Shown here: piece by piece, positions 12,558 to 24,869 of the stretch | How positions within the stretch are numbered: the stretch's first letter is position 1 | How the letters are laid out: each line of letters opens with the position of its first letter | Position numbers and translations under genes: made by a program | Assembly: GCA_027922465.2 (NCBI GenBank) | Contig: BQMF02000293.1 | Span: 62,001 to 126,000 of the forward strand | From: Turritopsis dohrnii | Lineage: Eukaryota > Cnidaria > Hydrozoa > Anthoathecata > Oceaniidae | DNA length: 64,000 bases | Reading direction: 5' to 3' | The notes under the pieces: generated by a model | What the model saw: only the letters and a program-made list of their open reading frames with translations | What the model was told of the DNA's origin: nothing | The model's database searches: none

Positions 12558-12626
12558 ATACTGAAAAAGATGATAACAATAGTAGTGATTCCGAAAGTAC
12601 TGGTGGAATGCCTGCTCTTATAACAG
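12558..12626 (+). CDS. Mini-exon C (69 bp)
   Basis: Acceptor ttgctag, donor acag|gtataaag, phase 1-1. It reads DTEKDDNNSSDSESTGG and then MPALIT. Later copies at 18605, 19624 and 22496 have SK instead of SE and end in IN. Confidence 0.65.
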
Positions 12627-13133
12627 GTATAAAGTTGTTATTTTCCCCTCATACAATTTAACTTTTTAACTTGAAAACAGCTAATTGTAACAGCCAAAAC
12701 ACTAAAGCTTTGCTTTTAAATAACAAGTAACAAGTAATGAGTTCAGCCTCTTATGTTGGGTCTTAAAGGGATTGTCCGGTAAAAAATAATAATTTGTGAT
12801 TTTATGTACTTTTGGTAAAGAAACAACAATTTACCGTTTAAACGTTTTGAATCTTCGTTGCTTAGATTAAAATCAACGATTAATATTGGCCATGTTAACA
12901 CAGCACATTTATTTTGATGAATGATCTTCAGCGCTAAAAGGACTGGGTAAATAATCTATTATGCGTAATTATGCGAATGACGTATTAGTTTGCCTTCTGT
13001 TCACGTACTGCATAGTACGTCCGCTGGAATGTACAGTTTACCCCCGGTAATTAAAGAATATTTACGAATTAAAAACTAATGAAAATCGATGATTTTTAAT
13101 GTAAAACCTTAAATATAAAATTTTTGAAATTAA

Positions 13134-13352
13134 GTGATTGAAAAAAAATTTTTTTTTATTGAAAAAACATTTAAAAATGAACGCCAACAATATGCCAATG
13201 AAGGAGTGAAAGGATTTCAATTTAAACCCGAGAGATCTCTTGCCGCAGAAGAGACTGGAACTCATCTTTTTGAGGACGGAGAGTTCTTGCTTCTGCCGTT
13301 AACTGACTCACGGGAGCAAAAAGCAGTAACAGATTGGTGTAAAACAACGTAG
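13134..13352 (+). pseudogene. ORF fragment resembling a P2X7-type intracellular (Cys-rich) domain start
   Basis: This 72-codon frame inside the Kolobok-like element contains VKGFQFKPE, an acidic stretch and, near the end, VTDWCK. That order (YQFEP-like motif, acidic linker, DWC) recalls the start of the P2X purinoceptor-7 intracellular domain found in many cnidarian transposon-associated proteins. The Cys/His-rich part that should follow is missing: the frame stops two codons after WCK. It could be a captured or decayed domain, or chance similarity. Confidence 0.3.
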
Positions 13353-13884
13353 AAACTGAGCCAGACAACAGTTCTTATACTGGGCGCGAAGTTTAGTATA
13401 ACTGATTTTGTAAACATTTTTCAAAACATTTTTCTTCTTTTCTTCTTTCATTTTTCAAAACATAAAAAAAGTTATCTTCGGTAAGTTCGTTCTTTTTATC
13501 GCAGCGATCCACGCTTGTCTTAATTTTGGATCAATTGGCAACTTTAAAAATGTTTCGTGCTTTTAATTTGTACAATTTAACGCTACACGGTTAGTTAGAC
13601 ATGGTGCACAAAACTGACAACTAGATTCAGTAGCGTCCGCGAAAGAAGAACAAGGCTCGCCTAAAAAGAGGCTTCTCTAGAAAGACTGTGGAGCACTTCT
13701 TTTCACGCGTCCGAACATTGATTTTACGTTTTTTCCCAGCAGGCAAAAACCTTTTTATTTTATTGTAAAGGGGGCTGGAAACTAAGATGCTTATTAATTT
13801 TATTGAATAACACGAAAACGAGTCCAACTGGTCCCACTTATGTTTTCATATTCTTTCGGTAGGTGAACAAAGGAATTCGTATAA

Positions 13885-14158
13885 AGCCGGATCTCCACTA
13901 GACGAAAAAGTTCGCGCGAAGCGATTTTTTTCGCGACGAAAAAATCGTCAAGTGGAGATCACTCTTAAAATCGTCTGAAAAAGAATATTAATATTAACAG
14001 TATTAATATTAACAGTAGTGTGTCCTTCCACATTGTCAGCCATCTTGAAACTGGTTATGGTGGTCATGTTCGAAAGTTGGAAATTACTGCAATGCGCATG
14101 TGTCGTTGCGAAAATTTAAGACGATCGTCTTAAAAGTCGTCTAGATGGAGATCCGGCT
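13885..14158. mobile_element. Harbinger-type MITE nested in the Kolobok-like element (274 bp)
   Basis: Inverted ends agccggatctccactagacg / cgtctagatggagatccggct are flanked by TAA on both sides. The three-base TWA-type duplication fits PIF/Harbinger. TTCGCG/CGCGAA words lie near the left end. Confidence 0.75.
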
Positions 14159-15579
14159 TAACGAAGGAAATTTCAAAATTACCTTAGCAACGGTGGTGGT
14201 TCTCCCTAGCATAGCAACAGAGAATAAAGCGATTAGTCGATTCAATGGAGCGCGAAAACTAATAAAATGAGTTTGACATGTCTTAGTTCATTAAATATTT
14301 GATATGTTTTACAATCATTTTTGTCTTCAACAATATGTTTTACAATAAAATGTCTGGAAAACATTTTTTTTTCCAACGACAGACAAAACACGAGACACGA
14401 CATATAAGTTTAGACATACGTATGTCTTTATACAAACAGATGTTTAATTTTTCTGGCGCACTTATAGCGCGTCAAAAAGGCACTACTGCGTCTGTGCTAA
14501 TGGGCCTATTAAAAAAATATACTGCGACTGCGCGCCAGAGTTATGTCGTCGCATAAAGTTAAAACTCCGTTACCAGTGGGTTTCTCACACCGTTGCAGAC
14601 GCGTAAGTTGACTGAAAAGAATTCTCATCAAGATTCGGCCTGGGAACAAAATCTTTACAAGAAAATGTCGCAATAAATTTCTCATAACGAAAAAGAAAAA
14701 AAGAAAGAAGTTTCTCGAAGATTGTGGGGCGGTACTTTAATTCAAAAGCATTTGTTTCATATTCAGTATTATTGCTTGTACTTTCGTAACTCGAGAAGAC
14801 GGGGGGCTTATACATTTTCAAAAAAAAGACCGCTGAAAAATCGAAAGCATTGCAATGGATAAAGAAGATGTCGAAATCGCTCTTTCTCTCGCCTCATTTG
14901 CTTATTGTGTTATGATATTGAAGGCAAACTACTACGTCACAGCAGAAATATTACAATAGCCTCACTTTCGCGAGTTGATTTTTCAAAACAAGATGGCTAT
15001 GCAGAAGGACGCAAACAGCGCGAAGGTTTTTATAAATCTTCGTGTAAATAAGAAACTAGCTTATGTTTGAAGAAAAGGAATTGGAAATTACTTGTTTAAG
15101 TACTAAAGGAATTATGTTAAGAATTTTTGTTTTTTACCGGACAATCCCTTTAAGTCTGGTTTTGTCTAGATGGTTTGACAGTTGTTTCTCACCTTCGTTG
15201 TGTGTATTATCATATACATCGTCGTAAGTTCTCATAGTGTACAGACTAATTTTCATCACCATCCTCGTCGTGTGATTAGTCATATGCATCACCGTAGCTT
15301 CTCAAAGTTTACAGATCTATGTAGTCAGCAGGCTTGTGTTTGCAAGTTCATCAACATCCTTGGTTGTGTGAATAGTCATTTGCGTCGTCGTGGCTTCTGA
15401 TAATCTACAGACCTATGTAGTCATGTTTGCAAGTACTCTGAAGTGCTTATCTGAGACATGGTCTTGAAAATATCTCTCACTCTCTCTCTCTCTCTCACTC
15501 TCTCTCTCTCTCTCTGATTTAATGATCCACTAATCCAAATTTCTTATATTAATAAGAATATTATTTTGTTTTTTGCTAG

Positions 15580-15651
15580 ACAGTGATAGCAGTTACAACA
15601 ACAATAGTAGTGATTCCGAAAGTAACGACGGAACTGACGAGATGACAACAG
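15580..15651 (+). CDS. Mini-exon D (72 bp)
   Basis: Acceptor ttttgctag, donor acag|gtattaag, phase 1-1. It reads DSDSSYNNNSSDSESND then GTDEMTT. It occurs once only in the array. The intron before it carries a (TC)n run at about 15475-15517. Confidence 0.65.
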
Positions 15652-16208
15652 GTATTAAGTTGTTATTTTCCCTTCATACGATTTAACTTTGTAACTTGAA
15701 AACAGCTAATTTTAGAGAATGATAAACCTAAACAGGAAATTGTTTATCATAATGAAGGTGTTTGATTGACAGCTTCTGATCTGACAACTGTGGTAGTTAC
15801 CTTTAGTCCAGATATACGGAAGCCGATGTCTTTCTGTGATGTGTATTGTGTTTTGTTTTTTTTGTTTTAAATCCATTATATTTGGATTATCGAGTTCATA
15901 TAATAAATTCTCAATTTTTAAATATTTTACTGAAGTCTGTAAATCTATAGATGGTTTAACAGTTGCTTCTCATCTTCGTCGTGTGCATTATCATATACAT
16001 CGTCGTAGGTTCTCATAGTGTCAGACTTATGTTTAGTCTGACAGTTCAGACCTCAAAATAAGCCAATCTATGTAGTCAGGAGGCGTATGTTTGCTAGTAC
16101 TCTGTAGTGCTTATCTGAGACATGGCCTTGAAAAGCTCTCTCTCCCCGATTTAATGGTTCAATCCAATTTTCTTATATCAATAGGGATATTGTTTCTGTT
16201 TTTGCTAG

Positions 16209-16283
16209 ATAATGGTAACAGTAACAGCAACAATAGTAATGATTCCGAAAGTAATGACGAAACGTTTAGCAAGATGAAAGCAG
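16209..16283 (+). CDS. Mini-exon E (75 bp)
   Basis: Acceptor tttgctag, donor gcag|gtataaag, phase 1-1. It reads DNGNSNSNNSNDSESNDE then TFSKMKA. Copies at 19088, 20107 and 22979 alternate KM and KR near the end. Confidence 0.65.
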
Positions 16284-16810
16284 GTATAAAGTTGTTATTT
16301 TCCCCTCATACAACTTAACTTTGTAACTTGAAAACAACTAATTCTAATAGCCAAAACACAAAAGCTTTGCTTTTGAATAACAAGTAACAAGTTCACCCTC
16401 TTATGTTGGGAATTCAGCCTCTTATGTTGGGTCTTAAGTCTGGTTTTGTCTAGATGGTTTAACAGTTGCTTTTTTGATTAACTGTGAATCCCTATGAGGA
16501 AATTTGCAATAATTTCGATAAAATTCTCACTTCAAAACGAGGTGTAGTTGGTGTATGGTCGCTTTAAAATAGATTGGAGAGGTTGCTTTAACAATGGCAA
16601 TTTTCATGCCGTTTTATTGTTTGAACTCCACTTCCATCAACACCTTGATCATGTGAACAGTAATATGCATCGCCGTAGCTTTTCATAGTCTACAGAGCTA
16701 TGTAGTCAGCAGTCTTATGTTTGCAAGTACTCTGAAGTGCTTATCTGAGACATGGCCTTGAAAATGACTCTCTCCCTGATTTAATGATTCAATGATCCCA
16801 ATTTCTTATA

Positions 16811-18068
16811 CTAGCATGTAGCTTCAGCTAAAAAATGCCCCCGCGCTCAAGCATTCCAATGTGTACACACAGCAAGCTATACATTGCAAGCTATACAACG
16901 GAAACAAAAACATATTTTTGTCCGAAAACTCAAAAAAATTCAGATGAATGTTTTTGCAAGTCTTTACACAGAAACAAATATATACATTTAAACTTTTGTT
17001 AACATTGTATAAACTAAACACAATAAAAACAAGAAGAATTGCGAGCACGATCATTTCGAAATGGGAGATCAGATTTGAAAACTCCTTGACGGATGGTCTT
17101 CACGGTTTTTCACTTACGTTGTAATTGAGTTAAACTTTCTTTAGGATAACTTTTTTTTTATTGATGCTATTATACCTTTCAAAAAGTGTAATAAATGCTT
17201 AACAAGTAATATCAGAAGTATTTGCTACAAACAAAAGAAATGTGTGAACTGAAACCATGGATACGTATTTTATAATCAAAAAAAGATTTGTTAAAGAAAT
17301 TCTGTAAGAGCCAAAAGAAAAAAAACAAACTTTTTTTAAAAAAAAATCAAAGCAAAAAATCCATTAGAAATCTGCGTTTTAAACTTTGATTCAAAAGAAA
17401 AAGTAGCCAATGTTTATAAAAAAAAAAAACAACAAGAAAATGTAAAAAGCTTTTACTGATCATGATCACACACTAGTAGTATGATAAGGTTTGGCGCAAG
17501 GTGGACAGTTAAAATAGAAAAACACGAAGAAAGACAATTTGTAATATAGCTTTCTTGCATACACAGAAATCCAATTAAAATCTTTGCCAAAAATTAGTGC
17601 GTTGAACAAAGTTTATTGAATGAAATATTTAGAGCTACAACATATATATATATACAATAATAAAATGTATGGTTGGCAAAATTTCAGATTTCAAGCTGTG
17701 CTTCAAAATCCTTGTCGTTCACTTCACTAAAACAACACAAAAGTAACACGAAAAATGTCTAAGCAATTTTAACATACGATCTTCCTAAATAACATAGTAT
17801 AATACAATAATAAATTAGGAAAGAGATACAAAAAAACATTCTGTCTCTCCCACTTACAGTACCATGCTTTGAAACGGAAAAAAAGCAAAGTCAGCTAATA
17901 ATTGTATATAATTGTACATTAATAATTGTATTCCACCGTGTAACGTCAACACGAAAGTTGGAGGATGAAGATGATGATGATGATGATGAACAAAATCGGA
18001 AACTGACATTCGCCTATCTCGTGAAACTACTATGCCTCCTCGCTCGCTTACGCTCGCTGCGGGGGCAA
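16811..18068 (-). mobile_element. Insert X, copy 1: Helitron/Helentron-like non-autonomous element (tentative)
   Basis: Compared with an X-free unit (ttcttatattattaagga), a 1,258-bp segment starts ctagcatg and ends gggggcaa, inserted between A and T with no duplication beyond one ambiguous base. Read on the minus strand it begins TTGCCCCCGC and ends in a short hairpin (TAGCT-GA-AGCTA) followed by CATGCTAG. A CTAG end after a hairpin and an A^T target without duplication are Helitron traits. The internal GCGGGGGCA next to the hairpin, matching the 5' end inverted, recalls Helentron asymmetric TIRs. The 5' TT instead of TC and the lack of a Rep/helicase ORF keep this tentative. Confidence 0.45.
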
Positions 18069-18099
18069 TTATTAAGGATATTTTTTCTTTGTTTGCTAG

Positions 18100-18153
18100 A
18101 TACTAAAAAAGATGATAGCAATAGTAGTGATTCCGAAATACCAGAATTACAAG
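18100..18153 (+). CDS. Mini-exon B, second copy
   Basis: Same 54-bp exon and splice sites as at 12056, but the intron before it contains X instead of the SINE. Confidence 0.65.
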
Positions 18154-18604
18154 GTAAAAAGTTGTTTTTTTCCCTTTATACTACTTAAACTTTTTAACTT
18201 GAAAACAGCTAATTGTAACAGCCAAAACACTAAAGCTTTGCTTTTGAATAACAAGTAACAAGTATTGAGTTCAGCCTCTTATGTTGGGTCTTAAGTCTGC
18301 TTTTGTCTAGATGGTTTGACAGTTGTTTCTCACCTTCATTGTGTGTATTATTATATTATACATCGTCGTAGGTTCTCATAGTGTGCAGACTAATTTTCAT
18401 CAACATCCTCGTCGTGTGAATAGTCATATGCATCGCCGTAGCTTCTCATAGTCTACAGATCTATGTAGTCAGCAGTCTTATGTTTGCAAGTACTCTGAAG
18501 TGCTTATCTGAGACATGGTCTTGAAAATGACTCTCTCCCTGATTTAATGATTCAATGATCCGAATTTCATATATTATTAAGGATATTTTTTCCTTTTTTG
18601 CTAG

Positions 18605-18673
18605 ATACTGAAAAAGATGATAACAATAGTAGTGATTCCAAAAGTACTGGCGGAATGCCTGCTCTTATAAATG
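18605..18673 (+). CDS. Mini-exon C, second copy
   Basis: 69 bp, phase 1-1. It has SKSTGG in place of SESTGG. Its donor is aaatg|gtataaag, weaker at -1/-2 than that of exon C. Confidence 0.6.
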
Positions 18674-19087
18674 GTATAAAGTTGTTATTTTCCCTTCATA
18701 CAATTTAACTTTTTAACTTGAAAACAGCTAATTGTAACAGCCAAAACACTAAAGCTTTGCTTTTGAATAACAAGTAACAATTAACGACTTCTGCCTCTTA
18801 TGTTGTGTCTTAAGTCTGGTTTTGTCTAGATGGTTTAACAGTTGCTTCTCATCTTCGTCGTGTGCATTATCATATACATCGTCGTAGGTTCTCATAGTGT
18901 CAGACTTATGTTTAGTCTGACAGTTCAGACCTCAAAATAAGCCAATCTATGTAGTCAGGAGGCGTATGTTTGCTAGTACTCTGTAGTGCTTATCTGAGAC
19001 ATGGCCTTGAAAAGCTCTCTCTCCCCGATTTAATGGTTCAATCCAATTTTCTTATATCAATAGGGATATTATTTCTTTTTTTGCTAG

Positions 19088-19162
19088 ATAATGGTAACAG
19101 TAACAGCAACAATAGTAATGATTCCGAAAGTAATGACGAAACGTTTAGCAAGAGGAAAGCAG
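19088..19162 (+). CDS. Mini-exon E, second copy
   Basis: 75 bp, phase 1-1, ending in KRKA (AGG instead of ATG). Confidence 0.6.
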
Positions 19163-19623
19163 GTATAAAGTTGTTATTTTCCCCTCATACAACTTAACTT
19201 TGTAACTTGAAAACAACTAATTCTAATAGCCAAAACACAAAAGCTTTGCTTTTGAATAAGAAGTAACAAGTTCACCCTGTTATGTTGGGAATTCAGCCTC
19301 TTATGTTGGGTCTTAAGTCTGCTTTTGTCTAGATGGTTTGACAGTTGTTTCTCACCTTCATTGTGTGTATTATTATATACATCGTCGTAGGTTCTCATAG
19401 TGTGCAGACTAATTTTCATCAACATCCTCGTCGTGTGAATAGTCATATGCATCGCCGTAGCTTCTCATAGTCTACAGATCTATGTAGTCAGCAGTCTTAT
19501 GTTTGCAAGTACTCTGAAGTGCTTATCTGAGACATGGTCTTGAAAATGACTCTCTCCCTGATTTAATGATTCAATGATCCGAATTTCATATATTATTAAG
19601 GATATTTTTTCCTTTTTTGCTAG

Positions 19624-19692
19624 ATACTGAAAAAGATGATAACAATAGTAGTGATTCCAAAAGTACTGGCGGAATGCCTGCTCTTATAAATG
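19624..19692 (+). CDS. Mini-exon C, third copy
   Basis: 69 bp, phase 1-1, identical to the copy at 18605. It arose with the 1,019-bp duplication. Confidence 0.6.
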
Positions 19693-20106
19693 GTATAAAG
19701 TTGTTATTTTCCCTTCATACAATTTAACTTTTTAACTTGAAAACAGCTAATTGTAACAGCCAAAACACTAAAGCTTTGCTTTTGAATAACAAGTAACAAT
19801 TAACGACTTCTGCCTCTTATGTTGTGTCTTAAGTCTGGTTTTGTCTAGATGGTTTAACAGTTGCTTCTCATCTTCGTCGTGTGCATTATCATATACATCG
19901 TCGTAGGTTCTCATAGTGTCAGACTTATGTTTAGTCTGACAGTTCAGACCTCAAAATAAGCCAATCTATGTAGTCAGGAGGTGTATGTTTGCTAGTACTC
20001 TGTAGTGCTTATCTGAGACATGGCCTTGAAAAGCTCTCTCTCCCCGATTTAATGGTTCAATCCAATTTTCTTATATCAATAGGGATATTATTTCTTTTTT
20101 TGCTAG

Positions 20107-20181
20107 ATAATGGTAACAGTAACAGCAACAATAGTAATGATTCCGAAAGTAATGACGAAACGTTTAGCAAGATGAAAGCAG
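20107..20181 (+). CDS. Mini-exon E, third copy
   Basis: 75 bp, phase 1-1, with KMKA as in the first copy. Confidence 0.6.
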
Positions 20182-20708
20182 GTATAAAGTTGTTATTTTC
20201 CCCTCATACAACTTAACTTTGTAACTTGAAAACAACTAATTCTAATAGCCAAAACACAAAAGCTTTGCTTTTGAATAACAAGTAACAAGTTCACCCTCTT
20301 ATGTTGGGAATTCAGCCTCTTATGTTGGGTCTTAAGTCTGGTTTTGTCTAGATGGTTTAACAGTTGCTTTTTTGATTAACTGTGAATCCCTATGAGGAAA
20401 TTTGCAATAATTTCGATAAAATTCTCACTTCAAAACGAGGTGTAGTTGGTGTATGGTCGCTTTAAAATAGATTGGAGAGGTTGCTTTAACAATGGCAATT
20501 TTCATGCCGTTTTATTGTTTGAACTCCACTTCCATCAACACCTTGATCATGTGAACAGTAATATGCATCGCCGTAGCTTTTCATAGTCTACAGAGCTATG
20601 TAGTCAGCAGTCTTATGTTTGCAAGTACTCTGAAGTGCTTATCTGAGACATGGCCTTGAAAATGACTCTCTCCCTGATTTAATGATTCAATGATCCCAAT
20701 TTCTTATA

Positions 20709-21962
20709 CTAGCATGTAGCTTTAGCTAAAAAATGCCCCCGCGCTCAAGCATTCCAATGTGTACACACAGCAAGCTATACATTGCAAGCTATACAACGGA
20801 AACAAAAACATATTTTTGTCCGAAAACTCAAAAAAATTCAGATGAATGTTTTTGCAAGTCTTTACACAGAAACAAATATATACATTTAAACTTTTGTTAA
20901 CATTGTATAAACTAAACACAATAAAAACAAGAAGAATTGCGAGCACGATCATTTCGAAATGGGAGATCAGATTTGAAAACTCCTTGACGGATGGTCTTCA
21001 CGGTTTTTCACTTACGTTGTAATTGAGTTAAACTTTCTTTAGGATAACTTTTTTTTATTGATGCTAATATACCTTTCAAAAAGTGTAATAAATGCTTAAC
21101 AAGTAATATCAGAAGTATTTGCTACAAACAAAAGAAATGTGTGAACTGAAACCATGGATACGTATTTTATAATCAAAAAAAGATTTGTTAAAGAAATTCT
21201 GTAAGAGCCAAAAGAAAAAAAACAAACTTTTTTAAAAAAAAATCAAAGCAAAAAATCCATTAGAAATCTGCGTTTTAAACTTTGATTCAAAACAAAAAGT
21301 AGCCAATGTTTATAAAAAAAAAACGACAAGAAAATGTAAAAAGCTTTTACTGATCATGATCACACACTAGTAGTATGATTAGGTTTGGCGCAAGGTGGAC
21401 AGTTAAAATAGAAAAACACGAAGAAAGACAATTTGTAATATAGCTTTCTTGCATACACAGAAATCCAATTAAAATCTTTGCCAAAAATTAGTGCGTTGAA
21501 CAAAGTTTATTGAATGAAATATTTAGAGCTACAACATATATATATATACAATAATAAAATGTATGGTTGGCAAAATTTCAGATTTCAAGCTGTGCTTCAA
21601 AATCCTTGTCGTTCACTTCACTAAAACAACACAAAAGTAACACGAAAAATGTCTAAGCAATTTTAGCATACGATCTTCCTAAATAACATAGTATAATACA
21701 ATAATAAATTAGGAAAGAGATACAAAAAAACATTCTGTCTCTCCCACTTACAGTACCATGCTTTGAAACGGAAAAAAAGCAAAGTCAGCTAATAATTGTA
21801 TATAATTGTACATTAATAATTGTATTCCACCGTGTAACGTCAACACGAAAGTTGGAGGATGAAGATGATGATGATGATGATGAACAAAATCGGAAACTGA
21901 CATTCGCCTATCTCGTGAAACTACTATGCCTCCTCGCTCGCTTACGCTCGCTGCGGGGGCAA
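20709..21962 (-). mobile_element. Insert X, copy 2
   Basis: Nearly identical to 16811-18068. It differs in homopolymer lengths, and the hairpin loop is TT (tagctttagcta) instead of TC on the plus strand. It spread by the surrounding tandem duplication, not by transposition, because its flanks are the same. Confidence 0.45.
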
Positions 21963-21993
21963 TTATTAAGGATATTTTTTCTTTGTTTGCTAG

Positions 21994-22047
21994 ATACTAA
22001 AAAAGATGATAGCAATAGTAGTGATTCCGAAATACCAGAATTACAAG
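21994..22047 (+). CDS. Mini-exon B, third copy
   Basis: 54 bp, phase 1-1, identical to the copy at 18100. Confidence 0.6.
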
Positions 22048-22495
22048 GTAAAAAGTTGTTTTTTTCCCTTTATACTACTTAAACTTTTTAACTTGAAAAC
22101 AGCTAATTGTAACAGCCAAAACACTAAAGCTTTGCTTTTGAATAACAAGTAACAAGTATTGAGTTCAGCCTCTTATGTTGGGTCTTAAGTCTGCTTTTGT
22201 CTAGATGGTTTGACAGTTGTTTCTCACCTTCATTGTGTGTATTATTATATACATCGTCGTAGGTTCTCATAGTGTGCAGACTAATTTTCATCAACATCCT
22301 CGTCGTGTGAATAGTCATATGCATCGCCGTAGCTTCTCATAGTCTACAGATCTATGTAGTCAGCAGTCTTATGTTTGCAAGTACTCTGAAGTGCTTATCT
22401 GAGACATGGTCTTGAAAATGACTCTCTCCCTGATTTAATGATTCAATGATCCGAATTTCATATATTATTAAGGATATTTTTTCCTTTTTTGCTAG

Positions 22496-22564
22496 ATACT
22501 GAAAAAGATGATAACAATAGTAGTGATTCCAAAAGTACTGGCGGAATGCCTGCTCTTATAAATG
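22496..22564 (+). CDS. Mini-exon C, fourth copy
   Basis: 69 bp, phase 1-1, identical to the copy at 18605. Confidence 0.6.
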
Positions 22565-22978
22565 GTATAAAGTTGTTATTTTCCCTTCATACAATTTAAC
22601 TTTTTAACTTGAAAACAGCTAATTGTAACAGCCAAAACACTAAAGCTTTGCTTTTGAATAACAAGTAACAATTAACGACTTCTGCCTCTTATGTTGTGTC
22701 TTAAGTCTGGTTTTGTCTAGATGGTTTAACAGTTGCTTCTCATCTTCGTCGTGTGCATTATCATATACATCGTCGTAGGTTCTCATAGTGTCAGACTTAT
22801 GTTTAGTCTGACAGTTCAGACCTCAAAATAAGCCAATCTATGTAGTCAGGAGGCGTATGTTTGCTAGTACTCTGTAGTGCTTATCTGAGACATGGCCTTG
22901 AAAAGCTCTCTCTCCCCGATTTAATGGTTCAATCCAATTTTCTTATATCAATAGGGATATTATTTCTTTTTTTGCTAG

Positions 22979-23053
22979 ATAATGGTAACAGTAACAGCAA
23001 CAATAGTAATGATTCCGAAAGTAATGACGAAACGTTTAGCAAGAGGAAAGCAG
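22979..23053 (+). CDS. Mini-exon E, fourth copy
   Basis: 75 bp, phase 1-1, with KRKA as at 19088. Confidence 0.6.
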
Positions 23054-23580
23054 GTATAAAGTTGTTATTTTCCCCTCATACAACTTAACTTTGTAACTTG
23101 AAAACAACTAATTCTAATAGCCAAAACACAAAAGCTTTGCTTTTGAATAACAAGTAACAAGTTCACCCTCTTATGTTGGGAATTCAGCCTCTTATGTTGG
23201 GTCTTAAGTCTGGTTTTGTCTAGATGGTTTAACAGTTGCTTTTTTGATTAACTGTGAATCCCTATGAGGAAATTTGCAATAATTTCGATAAAATTCTCAC
23301 TTCAAAACGAGGTGTAGTTGGTGTATGGTCGCTTTAAAATAGATTGGAGAGGTTGCTTTAACAATGGCAATTTTCATGCCGTTTTATTGTTTGAACTCCA
23401 CTTCCATCAACACCTTGATCATGTTAACAGTAATATGCATCGCCGTAGCTTTTCATAGTCTACAGAGCTATGTAGTCAGCAGTCTTATGTTTGCAAGTAC
23501 TCTGAAGTGCTTATCTGAGACATGGCCTTGAAAATGACTCTCTCCCTGATTTAATGATTCAATGATCCCAATTTCTTATA

Positions 23581-24838
23581 CTAGCATGTAGCTTTAGCTA
23601 AAAAATGCCCCCGCGCTCAAGCATTCCAATGTGTACACACAGCAAGCTATACATTGCAAGCTATACAACGGAAACAAAAACATATTTTTGTCCGAAAACT
23701 CAAAAAAATTCAGATGAATGTTTTTGCAAGTCTTTACACAGAAACAAATATATACATTTAAACTTTTGTTAACATTGTATAAACTAAACACAATAAAAAC
23801 AAGAAGAATTGCGAGCACGATCATTTCGAAATGGGAGATCAGATTTGAAAACTCCTTGACGGATGGTCTTCACGGTTTTTCACTTACGTTGTAATTGAGT
23901 TAAACTTTCTTTAGGATAACTTTTTTTTATTGATGCTAATATACCTTTCAAAAAGTGTAATAAATGCTTAACAAGTAATATCAGAAGTATTTGCTACAAA
24001 CAAAAGAAATGTGTGAACTGAAACCATGGATACGTATTTTATAATCAAAAAAAGATTTGTTAAAGAAATTCTGTAAGAGCCAAAAGAAAAAAAACAAACT
24101 TTTTTAAAAAAAAAATCAAAGCAAAAAATCCATTAGAAATCTGCGTTTTAAACTTTGATTCAAAACAAAAAGTAGCCAATGTTTATAAAAAAAAAACGAC
24201 AAGAAAATGTAAAAAGCTTTTACTGATCATGATCACACACTAGTAGTATGATTAGGTTTGGCGCAAGGTGGACAGTTAAAATAGAAAAACACGAAGAAAG
24301 ACAATTTGTAATATAGCTTTCTTGCATACACAGAAATCCAATTAAAATCTTTGCCAAAAATTAGTGCGTTGAACAAAGTTTATTGAATGAAATATTTAGA
24401 GCTACAACATATATATATATACAATAATAAAATGTATGGTTGGCAAAATTTCAGATTTCAAGCTGTGCTTCAAAATCCTTGTCGTTCACTTCACTAAAAC
24501 AACACAAAAGTAACACGAAAAATGTCTAAGCAATTTTAGCATACGATCTTCCTAAATAACATAGTATAATACAATAATAAATTAGGAAAGAGATACAAAA
24601 AAACATTCTGTCTCTCCCACTTACAGTACCATGCTTTGAAACGGAAAAAAAGCAAAGTCAGCTAATAATTGTATATAATTGTATATTAATAATTGTATTC
24701 CACCGTGTAACGTCAACACGAAAGTTGGAGGATGAAGATGATGATGATGATGATGATGAACAAAATCGGAAACTGACATTCGCCTATCTCGTGAAACTAC
24801 TATGCCTCCTCGCTCGCTTACGCTCGCTGCGGGGGCAA
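23581..24838 (-). mobile_element. Insert X, copy 3
   Basis: Third near-identical copy, with the TT hairpin loop and one extra GAT unit in its (GAT)n run near 24733. Confidence 0.45.
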
Positions 24839-24869
24839 TTATTAAGGATATTTTTTCTTTGTTTGCTAG

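Larger units (their letters stand above)
12767..15149. mobile_element. Kolobok-like DNA transposon, 2.38 kb, TTAA target duplication
   Basis: Perfect 20-bp terminal inverted repeats (AGGGATTGTCCGGTAAAAAA) are flanked by TTAA on both sides (12763-12766 and 15150-15153). Sister units have the uninterrupted target gggtcttaagtctg, so the insertion is exact. TTAA duplication with AGGG ends points to Kolobok; piggyBac is the alternative. There is no full transposase frame, so it is probably non-autonomous. A separate TAA-flanked MITE lies inside at 13885-14158. Confidence 0.85.

Noticed and set aside
16091..16318. 75-aa plus frame (MLVLCSAYLRHG...) recurring at 18970, 19989 and 22861
   Set aside because: This is intron read through the TTGCTAG acceptor into exon E and on into the next intron. 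The open frame is repeated because the unit is duplicated.
16824..17054. Minus-strand 76-aa hydrophobic frame in insert X (three copies)
   Set aside because: It is present in all copies only because the DNA was duplicated. There is no family resemblance, and composition explains the hydrophobicity.
17958..18188. Frame MEDEDDDDDDEQ... overlapping mini-exon B (also at 21852 and 24725)
   Set aside because: It arises from a (GAT)n run in insert X read through the acceptor into the exon. The exon's own frame fits splicing, and the upstream part is not conserved as protein.
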